Positions 37,874-46,732 are shown, numbered from the stretch's first letter. The stretch: 64,000 nt of DNA from Flavobacterium sp. HSC-61S13 (GCF_024171535.1 NZ_JALJZV010000011.1:1-64000), one strand, 5' to 3'. A program made the numbers and translations. The notes: generated by a model from the sequence alone, not told the origin.

Positions 37874-39265
37874 TTATAATAACAGCCGTATTAATTCACC
37901 TTTCCTATTGACGATTTCCAATCGAAATTGCTTTTTAATTCTCGAGTTATGGAAAATTTCTAACGCCTTTTCGGTGTTTTCAATGCGTGTTCCATTGATT
38001 GAAATCAGAACACTTCCTTCGAGCTCCTCTTTATAAGGAGCATAACTCTCATTATTGACTTCCATAATTCGAATTCCAAAAGGAATATTTAGTTTTTTCT
38101 TGTCTTCAGAGCTCAAATCCTGAAAGATAAAGCCATTAAACTCCGGATTGACAAGCGCTTTTTTGATCAATAAAACATCGAGATTGAGTTCTTTTTGATC
38201 GCGTTGAACGGTGACAGTTACTTTGTCGTTCGGACGTTTGGTGTTTAAAACAGCATTTAAATCAACAAAGGTCAAGATGTTTTTTTGGTCGATTTTTGTG
38301 ATGATATCACCGATCTTTAATCCTGCTTTTAGGGCTCCTGATTCCTTATTAATCGATTCGATATAAAACCCTTGAGTGCTTTTGATATTTTTTTCTTTAG
38401 CTATAGCTGGGGTCAGTTCAAAGCCTTGTACGCCTAAAACCCCTTGTTGTACATTGCCGAATTCCAATAAGTCCTGCACGATTTTGCGAGTTAGATTGGA
38501 CGGCACAGCAAAGGAATATCCAACATAAGATCCGGTATTAGAGGAAATCATCGTATTGATACCGATTAGTTCCCCTCGGGTATTGACTAAAGCACCCCCG
38601 CTGTTACCGGGATTTACTACGGCATCGGTCTGTATAAAAGATTGCAAGCCTGATTGAGATAGGTTACGGGCTTTAGCCGAAATAATACCTGCTGTCACGG
38701 TTGAATTGAGGTTATAGGGATTACCAACCGCTAATACCCATTCTCCTAATTGTATCTGATCGGAATCCCCAAAAACAACATAAGGTAGTTTTTTGGGTGC
38801 CTCAATTTTTAATAAGGCAATATCCATGGAACGATCCGTACCGACTAAACGAGCTGGGTAACTTTGATTGTCGTTGAGGGTCACCTCCAATTGAGCGGCA
38901 CCGTCAATTACGTGATTGTTGGTGACTATATAACCATCTTCTGATATGATGACTCCTGATCCCATACCGATTTGAGGTTGAGAAGGTGCATTTCGATAAC
39001 CGTAAAAATATTCCAAAATCGGATTGTTTGGTGCTGTTCGATAACTGACGTTTTTAACGTGTACGACGACATGAACTGTGTTTTCTGCCGCTGCAGTAAA
39101 ATCTAAACTGCTAGCAGAACCCATTGTCGACTTCGCGGGGAAGGTCGTTGTGGATGCTATTTTTGGAGCTTCGTCGTTTGATCGGTCAATAAAAAACTTG
39201 TAGCCCGCTAAAGTAATAACGCCACTTAACAAAGATACGGTCAACAAAGAGGTTATTTTGTTCAT
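37874..39265 (-). CDS. HtrA/DegP-type periplasmic serine protease
   Basis: 463 residues. An N-terminal signal or anchor helix (about 5-25) precedes a trypsin-like domain with the full triad: His in TNNHVIDG, Asp in SMDIALLK, Ser in NPGNSGGAL. A PDZ domain follows at about 285-370 (QGFYIESINKESGALKAGLK), and a second, weaker PDZ-like part ends the protein. DegP-type proteases degrade or refold damaged envelope proteins. It lies divergent from dapF. Confidence 0.92.
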   Translation of the reverse strand: MNKITSLLTVSLLSGVITLAGYKFFIDRSNDEAPKIASTTTFPAKSTMGSASSLDFTAAAENTVHVVVHVKNVSYRTAPNNPILEYFYGYRNAPSQPQIGMGSGVIISEDGYIVTNNHVIDGAAQLEVTLNDNQSYPARLVGTDRSMDIALLKIEAPKKLPYVVFGDSDQIQLGEWVLAVGNPYNLNSTVTAGIISAKARNLSQSGLQSFIQTDAVVNPGNSGGALVNTRGELIGINTMISSNTGSYVGYSFAVPSNLTRKIVQDLLEFGNVQQGVLGVQGFELTPAIAKEKNIKSTQGFYIESINKESGALKAGLKIGDIITKIDQKNILTFVDLNAVLNTKRPNDKVTVTVQRDQKELNLDVLLIKKALVNPEFNGFIFQDLSSEDKKKLNIPFGIRIMEVNNESYAPYKEELEGSVLISINGTRIENTEKALEIFHNSRIKKQFRLEIVNRKGELIRLLL

Positions 39266-39372
39266 TTTTTATCTGTGTTTTATAGTTTATGATAGTAAAT
39301 ATATAGAATAAAAATTTATAAAAAAAAGCTTTAACCATCGATTAACAACCGCCAACGTCTGATTAATATTTG

Positions 39373-39380
39373 TATTTTTG
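39373..39380 (+). promoter_or_regulatory. -7 promoter box of the dapF operon
   Basis: Exact TATTTTTG box, 24 bases before the dapF ATG; no -33 TTG at normal spacing. Confidence 0.5.
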
Positions 39381-39404
39381 TAGCAATTATAAGTTTGTGA
39401 AATC

Positions 39405-40199
39405 ATGAGTGATATATGGAGTTTTTTTAAATATCAAGGCACGGGAAACGATTTTATTATGATCGATAATCGACTCGGAAATTTTCCCAAATCGGAGCGC
39501 GAACAAATCGAACGTTGGTGCGATCGACGATTTGGTGTCGGAGCCGACGGATTGATTTTAATAGAGAACGATCCTGATTATGATTTTAAAATGGTGTACT
39601 ACAACGCTGATGGAAATCAGAGTTCGATGTGTGGTAATGGAGGTCGCTGTATTGTTGCGTTTGCCAAGCAATTGGGGATCATTGAAAAAAGCGGTTATTT
39701 CCAAGCTGTTGATGGGCTTCATTACGCGACTATAGACGAACACAATACGGTTTCCTTACAGATGTGTGATGTCAATCAGGTTGAACGACAAGGTGAAGAT
39801 TTCTTTCTCAATACGGGTTCTCCTCATCATGTGATGATAGTAAATGATTTAGACCATTATGATGTTTACCAACGCGGGAAGGAAATTCGAAATAGTACGG
39901 CTTATCAGCCCGGAGGAACCAATGTCAACTTTGTTGAACAAGTAGATCAGCAAACTTTCGCTATACGCACTTTTGAACGGGGAGTGGAAGATGAAACTTG
40001 GTCTTGTGGAACTGGTGCTACTGCGGTTGCAATTGCTATGTATACGAAAGGATTGATTAATGCTTGTGAAGTGAATATTTTGGTGAAGGGTGGCCAATTA
40101 AAAGTTGCGTTTGTCAAAGAAGACGAAGTGTTTACTTCGGTATTTCTCACTGGGCCTGCGCAAATGGTTTTTGAAGGTACTATAAAGATGGCGCTATGA
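39405..40199 (+). CDS. dapF: Diaminopimelate epimerase
   Basis: 264 residues. The two catalytic Cys lie in SSMCGNGGRC and WSCGTGATAVA, and the opening FFKYQGTGNDFIMID is typical. The enzyme converts LL- to meso-diaminopimelate for lysine and peptidoglycan. Its stop overlaps the next ATG by four bases (ATGA), forming an operon with a GNAT protein and MltG, so all three are plausibly tied to cell-wall metabolism. Confidence 0.95.
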   Translation: MSDIWSFFKYQGTGNDFIMIDNRLGNFPKSEREQIERWCDRRFGVGADGLILIENDPDYDFKMVYYNADGNQSSMCGNGGRCIVAFAKQLGIIEKSGYFQAVDGLHYATIDEHNTVSLQMCDVNQVERQGEDFFLNTGSPHHVMIVNDLDHYDVYQRGKEIRNSTAYQPGGTNVNFVEQVDQQTFAIRTFERGVEDETWSCGTGATAVAIAMYTKGLINACEVNILVKGGQLKVAFVKEDEVFTSVFLTGPAQMVFEGTIKMAL

Positions 40200-40729
40200 T
40201 CACATTAAGAGGGGAGTTGGTTTACTTAAGAGCTTTAGAACCTCAGGATTTAGAGTTTATATATCAGTTAGAAAATTCAGAGGCTCTATGGGAAGTGAGT
40301 CATACTCAAACTCCGTATAGCCGTTTTTTGATCCATCAATATCTCGAAAATGCACATCAAGATATCTATGAGTCTAAACAATTGAGATTGGTGATTTGCC
40401 TAGTGGATTCCGATCAGACCATTGGATTGATTGATTTGTTTGATTTTGATCCTAAAAATGAAAGGGCGGGAGTTGGTATCGTGATCAATGCTCCGGAAAA
40501 CCGATTAAAAGGACTGGGGTCAGAGGCATTACAATTGCTGATAAACTATGCCTTTTATCACTTAAACCTGCATCAATTATATGCAAATATTAGCACGGAT
40601 AATTTATCTAGTGTACAGCTTTTTACTAAATTTGGCTTCGAATGTGTGGGAGTCAAAAAACAATGGAACCGAGTGGGGAACCTTAGAAAGGATGAGGCCT
40701 TATATCAATTATTAAATATAAAAAAATGA
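40196..40729 (+). CDS. GNAT family N-acetyltransferase (RimJ/RimL-like)
   Basis: 177 residues. It opens LRGELVYLRALEPQDLEFIYQLEN, the RimJ-type N-terminus, and carries the acetyl-CoA loop region (RLKGLGSEALQLLINYAF) and the closing NISTDNLSSVQLFTKFGFE segment. The substrate is unknown. The four-base overlaps with dapF before and mltG after make it part of one transcript. Confidence 0.85.
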   Translation: MITLRGELVYLRALEPQDLEFIYQLENSEALWEVSHTQTPYSRFLIHQYLENAHQDIYESKQLRLVICLVDSDQTIGLIDLFDFDPKNERAGVGIVINAPENRLKGLGSEALQLLINYAFYHLNLHQLYANISTDNLSSVQLFTKFGFECVGVKKQWNRVGNLRKDEALYQLLNIKK

Positions 40730-41763
40730 ATTTAAAAAAAGCCGTAAGTATAATTGCTGTGTTGGCTCTGTGTGGAGCTATGGTTTATGCTTATATCATG
40801 TATGACAAAGCCTTTTCTACTAATATAAAGGGTATCGATAAGGAAACCTATATCTATATTCCTTCTAAGGTGACCTATCAAGAAGTGCAACACATTATCG
40901 AACCTTACGTGATCGATATGGATAAATTTGAAACCGTAGCGGAACAATTCAAATACTCATCCAACATCATTTCTGGGAAATTTTTATGGAAAAAAGGGAT
41001 GAGTAGTTATGATATGATGCAAGCGTTGCGTAAAAACATTCCTGTTAAAGTAACTTTTAACAACCAAGAAACCATCGAGCGACTGGTACAGCGTTTGGCA
41101 ACTCAAATTGAACCAGATAGTTTGTCGCTTTTGGAAACCTTTACAGAACCTGCTTTTTTAGAAGAAAATGGTTTTACTAAAGAAACCGTATTGGCATCCT
41201 TTATGCCTAATACCTATGAGTTTTACTGGAATGTTAGTCCGATAAAAGTTCGTAATGCGATGCATAAGGAGTACATAAAGTTTTGGAACGAAGAGCGCAT
41301 TGAAAAGGCGAAAAAATTAAATATGACGCCAGTTCAGGTTGCGATACTAGCGTCAATTGTACAAAAGGAAACGGCAAAGAACGATGAGAAGGCTACTGTA
41401 GCAGGAGCTTATCTGAACAGATTGCGATTGGATATGCCGTTACAAGCTGATCCGACCGTGGTATTTGCCAAGAAAAAATACACCAATGACTTTGATCAGG
41501 TTATTAAAAGGGTTTATCTTAAGGATTTAGCGATCCCTTCTGCCTTTAATACATATCAAAACACTGGATTGCCTCCCGGACTTATTTCCATGCCGGATAT
41601 CTCTTCCTTGGAAGCGGTATTGAATCCAGAGCAACACGATTATATCTATTTTTGTGCCAGTGTCGAAAAAATGGGCTACCACGAATTTGCGGCTACCTTA
41701 GCGCAACACAATGTCAATAGAAAGAAATATACAGATTGGCTAACCAGAAATGGAATTGAATAG
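40726..41763 (+). CDS. mltG: Endolytic murein transglycosylase
   Basis: 345 residues. One N-terminal membrane helix (about 7-25), a LysM-like region, then the YceG/MltG catalytic block ASIVQKETAKNDEKATVAGA with the key Glu, followed by LNRLRLDMPLQADPTV and NTYQNTGLPPGLISMPD. The enzyme cuts nascent glycan strands inside the chain and sets their length. It is the last gene of the dapF operon. Confidence 0.93.
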   Translation: MNLKKAVSIIAVLALCGAMVYAYIMYDKAFSTNIKGIDKETYIYIPSKVTYQEVQHIIEPYVIDMDKFETVAEQFKYSSNIISGKFLWKKGMSSYDMMQALRKNIPVKVTFNNQETIERLVQRLATQIEPDSLSLLETFTEPAFLEENGFTKETVLASFMPNTYEFYWNVSPIKVRNAMHKEYIKFWNEERIEKAKKLNMTPVQVAILASIVQKETAKNDEKATVAGAYLNRLRLDMPLQADPTVVFAKKKYTNDFDQVIKRVYLKDLAIPSAFNTYQNTGLPPGLISMPDISSLEAVLNPEQHDYIYFCASVEKMGYHEFAATLAQHNVNRKKYTDWLTRNGIE

Positions 41764-41914
41764 GTATCGTTTGCAATTTTAACGACTTAAAAACGAGTGA
41801 ATGGAAACGTTAATGTATTTGCTCTGTTTTTGATTTGGGAAGTATTGCTAGCTTAAACGGTTTTATCATCAATTCGATCAAAAATCATAAAGTAATACGC
41901 GAGATTTATAAAAC

Positions 41915-41953
41915 AAAAAGCCTAAAAATGCGCTGTCATTTTTAGGCTTTTTT
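41915..41953 (+). terminator. Terminator downstream of the dapF operon
   Basis: AAAAAGCCTAAAAATG pairs with CATTTTTAGGCTTTTT around CGCTGT, ending in a T-run. Confidence 0.8.
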
Positions 41954-42192
41954 CGTGGTATTTCTTTTGTGCTTTTCCCGCTGAAAAACTCCCATTTGAC
42001 TTTTCCTAAACGTCAAATAAGCCCTTGATTTGGTGGATTGGGCTATTAATTTAGTTAAGAAAATTAAAAAAAGCAAATTTATTTTATAAATTTTATTTTT
42101 TTTAGACCCTTGTTTATCAGTGTTTTGCGTTATTAAGAGGCCGGATAAAGTTAAATAACCCCAATCTGAATAGCTTTTTATAAAAAATGAAG

Positions 42193-42200
42193 TAACTTTG
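42193..42200 (+). promoter_or_regulatory. -7 promoter box of the lysozyme-like gene
   Basis: Exact TAACTTTG box. The predicted start near 42207 favours ATG 42247 over ATG 42217 as translation start. Confidence 0.5.
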
Positions 42201-42246
42201 CCCTCAGAAATTTCAAATGGTGACAGGGTTTGAGAAATTAAAATTA

Positions 42247-42897
42247 ATGATAAAAACATGTTCTTATTTTATTGGATTTGTATTGCTAATCGCAACGGTA
42301 ATTTCCGGTTTTAAAAGTTATGAAATAGCACTTTTAAAGCAACATAAAACGGAAGTTAAAGAATCGTTGTTCTACCATGTTGCCACGGAAGAAGAGGTAG
42401 CAGATGTAGCGAATAAGGAGTTAGCAGCAATTCCATTTACTGGTAAATCATTTACTGGTTTTAAACAGGCTCTTGCAGTTCGAGAGTCCCTAGGTTTATA
42501 CACTTTGGTCAATTCATACGGGTATATGGGAAAATACCAATTTGGAAAAAGTGCTTTACGAGCTGTAGGGATCCGAAATACCGCAGGTTTTTTAAAAAAC
42601 CCCATTCAACAAGAAAAAGCATTTAATGCCTTGTTGGCAAAAAACAAATGGGAGTTGAGAAAAGAGATTAAAAAATTTGATGGTAAAAAAGTAGGAGGTG
42701 TTCATATTACGGAATCTGGAATTTTGGCGGCAGCACACTTAGGTGGAGCAGGATCGGTAAAAAATTTCTTGAAGAGTAATGGGCACATTGGTTTTCGCGA
42801 TGGATTCGGTACGTCAATAAAGTCGTATATGATGAAGTTTGCGGGTTATGATACTTCTCACATAGTGGCCAACGATAATCCGGTGGTTACGATGTAG
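42247..42897 (+). CDS. Membrane-anchored lysozyme-like (peptidoglycan lytic) protein
   Basis: 216 residues from ATG 42247; an ATG at 42217 is in frame but leaves only about ten leader bases. One N-terminal helix (about 5-25). The domain at about 70-200 has a Glu in ALAVRESLGLY and then YGYMGKYQFGKSALRAVG, which fits the lysozyme/transglycosylase pattern of a catalytic Glu followed by a G.YQ-type motif. Similar small proteins recur in Flavobacteriaceae. Cell-wall hydrolysis is likely but not proven. Confidence 0.7.
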   Translation: MIKTCSYFIGFVLLIATVISGFKSYEIALLKQHKTEVKESLFYHVATEEEVADVANKELAAIPFTGKSFTGFKQALAVRESLGLYTLVNSYGYMGKYQFGKSALRAVGIRNTAGFLKNPIQQEKAFNALLAKNKWELRKEIKKFDGKKVGGVHITESGILAAAHLGGAGSVKNFLKSNGHIGFRDGFGTSIKSYMMKFAGYDTSHIVANDNPVVTM

Positions 42898-42912
42898 TAA
42901 AAATTTAAGAAG

Positions 42913-42941
42913 AACCAGCTTTTCGAAGCTGGTTTTTTTAT
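42913..42941 (+). terminator. Intrinsic terminator with UUCG tetraloop
   Basis: AACCAGCTT pairs with AAGCTGGTT around TTCG, followed by seven T, just past the lysozyme-like gene. Confidence 0.9.
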
Positions 42942-43025
42942 TTTAGAGTTTCTGTTAATTCCCAGATTGGAAAAAACTAAAAAGTTAAAAATTACAAAAA
43001 GGGCATCATTTTTAAAAATGCTTTC

Positions 43026-43033
43026 TATATTTG
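43026..43033 (+). promoter_or_regulatory. -7 promoter box of the trp leader
   Basis: Exact TATATTTG box; predicted start near 43040, about 17 bases before the leader-peptide ATG. The -33 element is poor. Confidence 0.55.
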
Positions 43034-43039
43034 TGCTCA

Positions 43040-43196
43040 CTAAAAGAAATACAACAATGAATATCTTATTAACTAATAGCTGGTGGAGCCTACTTACGTC
43101 AAACGTCGTGAGCGGTCCTTGCTATACATATAGTTGATAAAATAACTGTACCATATATAAAAAAGGCTTGTCTAACGACAGGCCTTTTTTTTTGGT
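43040..43196 (+). promoter_or_regulatory. Trp attenuator RNA upstream of trpB
   Basis: The leader carries the WW peptide (43057-43137) and then a terminator: AAAAAGGCTTGTC (43160-43172) pairs with GACAGGCCTTTTT (43177-43189) around TAAC, followed by a run of T. Candidate alternative pairings by eye: GTCGTGAG (43105-43112) with CTAACGAC (43172-43179), which would break the terminator, and GGAGCC (43085-43090) with GGTCC (43114-43118), which starts in the second Trp codon. Low charged tRNA-Trp should stall the ribosome at 43081-43086 and favour read-through. The exact antiterminator needs folding. Confidence 0.75.
43057..43137 (+). CDS. trpL: Trp-rich leader peptide of the trpB attenuator
   Basis: 26-codon ORF encoding MNILLTNSWWSLLTSNVV then SGPCYTYS, with two adjacent Trp codons (TGG TGG at 43081-43086). 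It sits behind an exact promoter box and in front of an intrinsic terminator and trpB. Tandem Trp codons in a short ORF with no other apparent role, before a Trp-synthesis gene, is the hallmark of ribosome-mediated attenuation. Residues other than the WW pair are not expected to matter. Confidence 0.8.
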   Translation: MNILLTNSWWSLLTSNVVSGPCYTYS

Positions 43197-43280
43197 CTAA
43201 ACTCAAGGTATTTAAAAAACGGAACACGAATTAGGAATTCATAAACTCCTATCAAACTCAATAACTTAAAAACAATAAGG

Positions 43281-44462
43281 ATGAATTACCAAGTAGATTT
43301 AAACGGATTTTATGGAAATTATGGAGGTGCTTTTGTACCAGAAGTGCTGCAAGAGCAAATCACAAGATTGCAAGAGCAATACTTGGCTATTTTACAAGAA
43401 CCCGATTTTCAAGCGGAGATGGCTCGATTGTTAGCGGACTATGTCGGACGTCCGACGCCACTGTATTACGCAAAGAATTTATCGGAGAAGTACCAAACCA
43501 AGGTATATTTAAAAAGAGAAGACCTTTGTCATACCGGAGCGCATAAGATCAATAATACCATAGGTCAGATACTGATGGCTAAGCGATTAGGGAAAAATAA
43601 AATTGTTGCAGAAACGGGTGCTGGGCAACATGGAGTTGCGACGGCTACGGTTTGTGCATTAATGGACATGGAATGCATTATCTATATGGGGGCTTTGGAT
43701 ATGGAACGACAGGCGCCAAACGTCGCACGTATGAAAATGTTAGGTGCAGAGGTTCGAGCGGCGCAATCAGGCGCTAAAACGCTTAAGGAGGCCGTAGATG
43801 AAGCTTTGTTGCATTGGATTGAAAATCCAGACGATACGTTCTATATTATCGGATCTGTGGTTGGACCCCATCCTTATCCTGATATGGTTGCGCGTTTTCA
43901 ATCGGTGATCTCTGCCGAAATTACGAAGCAGTTGGTCGACCTAGAAGGGCGTTCGTTACCCGATTACATTATCGCTTGTGTTGGAGGAGGAAGTAATGCC
44001 ACAGGAGCTTTTTATCACTTTTTAGAAGAAGAGACCGTAGGGTTGATTGTCGCTGAAGGCGGTGGTAAAGGTTTGGATTCGGGCCAAACGGCTGCCACCT
44101 CATTTCTGGGTAAAGATGGAATTTTACACGGAAGCAAAACCCTATTTATGCAAGATAAAAAAGGGCTTCCAGTAGAGGCTTATTCTATTTCGGCAGGTTT
44201 GGATTATCCGGGATTTGGACCTTTATATGCGCATTTAAAAGAGGTAAATCGCGTTGAATTTTTAGCTATTGATGACGATGCCGCGATGCAAGCCGGATTG
44301 GCCTTGTGTAAATTAGAAGGAATCATTCCCGCTATCGAAAGTGCTCATGCTTTGGCAGTGCTAGACAAAAAGAAATTCAAGCCCACCGATGTAGTGGTGG
44401 TTAACCTGTCGGGACGAGGGGATAAGGATCTACATAATTATACGACTTATTTTAAACTGTGA
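43281..44462 (+). CDS. trpB: Tryptophan synthase beta chain
   Basis: 393 residues. The PLP lysine is in EDLCHTGAHKINNTIGQ; the phosphate-binding loop is GGGSNA, and NLSGRGDKDL closes the protein, as in standard TrpB1. It condenses indole with serine. No trpA follows: the next gene is an osmC-type gene 250 bp on, after a terminator. So trpB is a single-gene unit here under its own attenuator, and the alpha chain must be encoded elsewhere, or TrpB must use free indole. Confidence 0.95.
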   Translation: MNYQVDLNGFYGNYGGAFVPEVLQEQITRLQEQYLAILQEPDFQAEMARLLADYVGRPTPLYYAKNLSEKYQTKVYLKREDLCHTGAHKINNTIGQILMAKRLGKNKIVAETGAGQHGVATATVCALMDMECIIYMGALDMERQAPNVARMKMLGAEVRAAQSGAKTLKEAVDEALLHWIENPDDTFYIIGSVVGPHPYPDMVARFQSVISAEITKQLVDLEGRSLPDYIIACVGGGSNATGAFYHFLEEETVGLIVAEGGGKGLDSGQTAATSFLGKDGILHGSKTLFMQDKKGLPVEAYSISAGLDYPGFGPLYAHLKEVNRVEFLAIDDDAAMQAGLALCKLEGIIPAIESAHALAVLDKKKFKPTDVVVVNLSGRGDKDLHNYTTYFKL

Positions 44463-44521
44463 AGAGCCCATGTAACGAGCAGTGGAAAGCTGAGTCGTTT
44501 TAGAAATTGTGTAACCTAGAG

Positions 44522-44552
44522 CATCCGTAAAATTATTACGGATGTTTTTTTT
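44522..44552 (+). terminator. Intrinsic terminator after trpB
   Basis: CATCCGTAA pairs with TTACGGATG around AATTA; eight T follow. Confidence 0.85.
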
Positions 44553-44591
44553 GTGCTGGTTGAATGCAACAGTTTGCACTTGCTATTCTTG

Positions 44592-44631
44592 TTTTTAAAG
44601 GATAAATAAACTATTTTTATAGGACAAATAA
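44592..44631 (+). repeat. Two near-identical 18-bp direct repeats, 22-bp period, upstream of osmC
   Basis: TTTTTAAAGGATAAATAA (44592-44609) and TTTTTATAGGACAAATAA (44614-44631) differ at two positions. A 22-bp period places them on the same face of the helix, as expected of a paired regulator site. Confidence 0.5.
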
Positions 44632-44642
44632 GACCTTGGTAC

Positions 44643-44660
44643 TTGTCGATCAATCGACAA
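44643..44660 (+). promoter_or_regulatory. Palindromic operator candidate before osmC
   Basis: Perfect inverted repeat TTGTCGAT-CA-ATCGACAA, 53 bases before the osmC ATG and just after the direct repeats. It looks like a site for a dimeric regulator; the protein is unknown. Confidence 0.45.
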
Positions 44661-44713
44661 AGTCCTTATGAGGTCTGTTGCTAAGCTATCATCCACGACT
44701 AAAAAAATAAAAA

Positions 44714-45106
44714 ATGAATGAAATTCAATCGCTTACTTCCACACAAACATACAAAACCATCATCACAAAAGACCAACATGCCATTATAGTAGATGAGCCG
44801 GTGAGTTTGGGTGGGCAAGATTTAGGCATGAGTCCAAAAGACTTGTTAGCGGGAGCTTTGGCTTCGTGTACCAGTATAACGATTCGAATGTATGTTGATC
44901 GTAAAGGATGGGAAGTCGGGGATATCCGAGTTCGCGTTACTTCGGAAAAGGACGAGGCTTTGCAAAAACAAGTATTTAAAAGAACCATTGAATTTGGTGT
45001 TGAGTTGGAAGAGGCTTATCGCAGTCGCATCTTAACCATTGCGGATAAATGCCCCGTGCATAAAATCTTGGAGCAGTCGAGTGCGATTGAAACGAGTTTG
45101 ATTTAA
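44714..45106 (+). CDS. OsmC/Ohr family peroxide-related protein
   Basis: 130 residues. Two redox Cys are in place: one in ALASCTSITIRMYV (about residue 56), one in DKCPVHKIL (about 117). LGGQDLGMSPKDLLAGALA is the family opening. Members reduce organic hydroperoxides or act in osmotic stress; the shorter, YhfA-like form here is less well characterised. Two repeat elements upstream suggest stress regulation. Confidence 0.85.
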   Translation: MNEIQSLTSTQTYKTIITKDQHAIIVDEPVSLGGQDLGMSPKDLLAGALASCTSITIRMYVDRKGWEVGDIRVRVTSEKDEALQKQVFKRTIEFGVELEEAYRSRILTIADKCPVHKILEQSSAIETSLI

Positions 45107-45142
45107 ATACAAAAGGCTGTCTTTTTAGACAGCCTTTTGTAT
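45107..45142. terminator. Bidirectional terminator between osmC and fumC
   Basis: Perfect 15-bp stem ATACAAAAGGCTGTC/GACAGCCTTTTGTAT with loop TTTTTA, right after the osmC stop. Confidence 0.85.
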
Positions 45143-45147
45143 TTGCT

Positions 45148-45211
45148 TATACGCCTATATGCCTATATGCCCATATGTCTATACGCTTATGGGCGTATCT
45201 GCGTATCTGCT
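45148..45211. repeat. Eight-copy degenerate octamer array
   Basis: Eight consecutive 8-base units: TATACGCC, TATATGCC, TATATGCC, CATATGTC, TATACGCT, TATGGGCG, TATCTGCG, TATCTGCT. It fills the whole space between the terminator and the fumC stop, and no unit is out of register. Confidence 0.8.
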
Positions 45212-45212
45212 T

Positions 45213-46601
45213 TTACCCAATCATATCTTCCGGTCTAACCCAGGCATCAAAATCTTCTGGGCTGACATATCCCAGTCGGACGGCTTCTTCTTTTAGAGTA
45301 GTTCCGTTTTGATGGGCTGTATTGGCAATTTCGGCGGCTTTGTAATAGCCTATTTTTGTATTTAAGGCAGTGACCAACATTAAAGAATTGGACACTAATT
45401 CTTGTATTCGCGGTTTGTTGGGTTCTATACCTTGGGCACAGTGTTCGTCAAATGATACGCAAGCTTCTCCAATCAAACGGGCTGATTGCAGTAGATTCGC
45501 TGCCATCATCGGTTTAAATACGTTCAATTCGTAATGTCCTTGGGTGCCTCCTATGGTTATAGCGACGTCATTTCCCATCACTTGTGCTGCAACCATGGTC
45601 AAGGCTTCGCATTGAGTTGGATTGACTTTTCCAGGCATAATTGACGATCCCGGTTCGTTTGCTGGGATAAATAGTTCACCGATTCCCGATCGGGGGCCAG
45701 AGGCCATCATTCGGATATCGTTCGCTATTTTATTTAAGGATACCGCTAACTGTTTCAGGGCGCCATGGGTTTCAATAAACGCATCATGTGCAGCCAAAGC
45801 TTCAAATTTGTTTTCGGCTGTAATAAAGGGAAGATTGGTAAATTCTGCGATGTATTTAGCAACTACTACGTCGTAACCTTTTGGCGTATTGATTCCTGTG
45901 CCAACTGCTGTTCCGCCTAAGGCGAGTTCCGATAAATGTGCTAGGGTGTTGTTTAGTGCTTTTAACCCGTGATTGAGCTGCGCAACATAACCGGAAAATT
46001 CTTGTCCTAGAGTCAGTGGAGTGGCATCCATTAAATGGGTTCTTCCAATCTTAACTACATCTTTAAATGCGATGGACTTCGCTTTAAGGGTGTCGCGTAA
46101 TTGCTCTACTCCAGGAATGGTGGTTTCGATGATCAAACGATAGGCTGCGATATGCATACCTGTCGGGAAAGTATCGTTGGAAGACTGTGATTTATTGACG
46201 TCATCATTGGCTTTAAGTACGGGTTCGCCTTCACCGATTTGAAAACCAGCGAGTACTTGAGCCCGATTGGCTACGACCTCATTGACGTTCATATTGCTTT
46301 GGGTTCCCGATCCCGTTTGCCAAATCACTAAGGGAAACTGATCGTTTAGTTCTCCTGCTAATATTTCATCGCATACTGCGGCAATGGCGTCTCTCTTTTC
46401 TTGAGACAATACACCGAGTTCAAAATTGGCATAAGCGGCAGCTTTCTTTAAATAGGCAAAACCCTCTATGATTTCATGAGGCATGGAAGCAGGGGGACCT
46501 ATCTTAAAATTATTTCTGGAACGTTCTGTTTGAGCTCCCCAATATTTATCTGAAGGAACCTTGACTTCACCCATGGTGTCTTTTTCTATTCGAAAGGTCA
46601 T
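45213..46601 (-). CDS. fumC: Fumarate hydratase, class II
   Basis: 462 residues, the usual FumC length. The family signature [16 protein letters not shown] is intact, and [18 protein letters not shown] and [18 protein letters not shown] are present. It hydrates fumarate to malate in the TCA cycle, without an iron-sulfur cluster. It stands alone, convergent with osmC; a TAAGTTTG box on the minus strand at 46666-46673 may be its promoter. Confidence 0.95.
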   Translation of the reverse strand: MTFRIEKDTMGEVKVPSDKYWGAQTERSRNNFKIGPPASMPHEIIEGFAYLKKAAAYANFELGVLSQEKRDAIAAVCDEILAGELNDQFPLVIWQTGSGTQSNMNVNEVVANRAQVLAGFQIGEGEPVLKANDDVNKSQSSNDTFPTGMHIAAYRLIIETTIPGVEQLRDTLKAKSIAFKDVVKIGRTHLMDATPLTLGQEFSGYVAQLNHGLKALNNTLAHLSELALGGTAVGTGINTPKGYDVVVAKYIAEFTNLPFITAENKFEALAAHDAFIETHGALKQLAVSLNKIANDIRMMASGPRSGIGELFIPANEPGSSIMPGKVNPTQCEALTMVAAQVMGNDVAITIGGTQGHYELNVFKPMMAANLLQSARLIGEACVSFDEHCAQGIEPNKPRIQELVSNSLMLVTALNTKIGYYKAAEIANTAHQNGTTLKEEAVRLGYVSPEDFDAWVRPEDMIG

Positions 46602-46724
46602 AATTATATCTTTTTTAGAAAATTGTTTTTTAGAATAATTCTATATAAAGATAGCGAATAAGAAGCAAACTTAAAAGTCAATTAATTTCTTTTTAGATAT
46701 TTAGGTATTCCCATATTTTCATTA

Positions 46725-46732
46725 TATCTTTG
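46725..46732 (+). promoter_or_regulatory. -7 promoter box of the 58-residue gene
   Basis: Exact TATCTTTG box, 26 bases before the ATG at 46759. Confidence 0.5.

Noticed and set aside
41942..42259. 105-residue minus-strand ORF
   Set aside because: It covers the terminator at 41915-41953 and the promoter and start of the lysozyme-like gene. A run of Phe, Leu and Lys is expected from AT-rich noncoding DNA.
45148..45211. CRISPR-like or operator cluster in the octamer array
   Set aside because: There are no unique spacers and the units have diverged too far for a single binding site; slippage explains it better.
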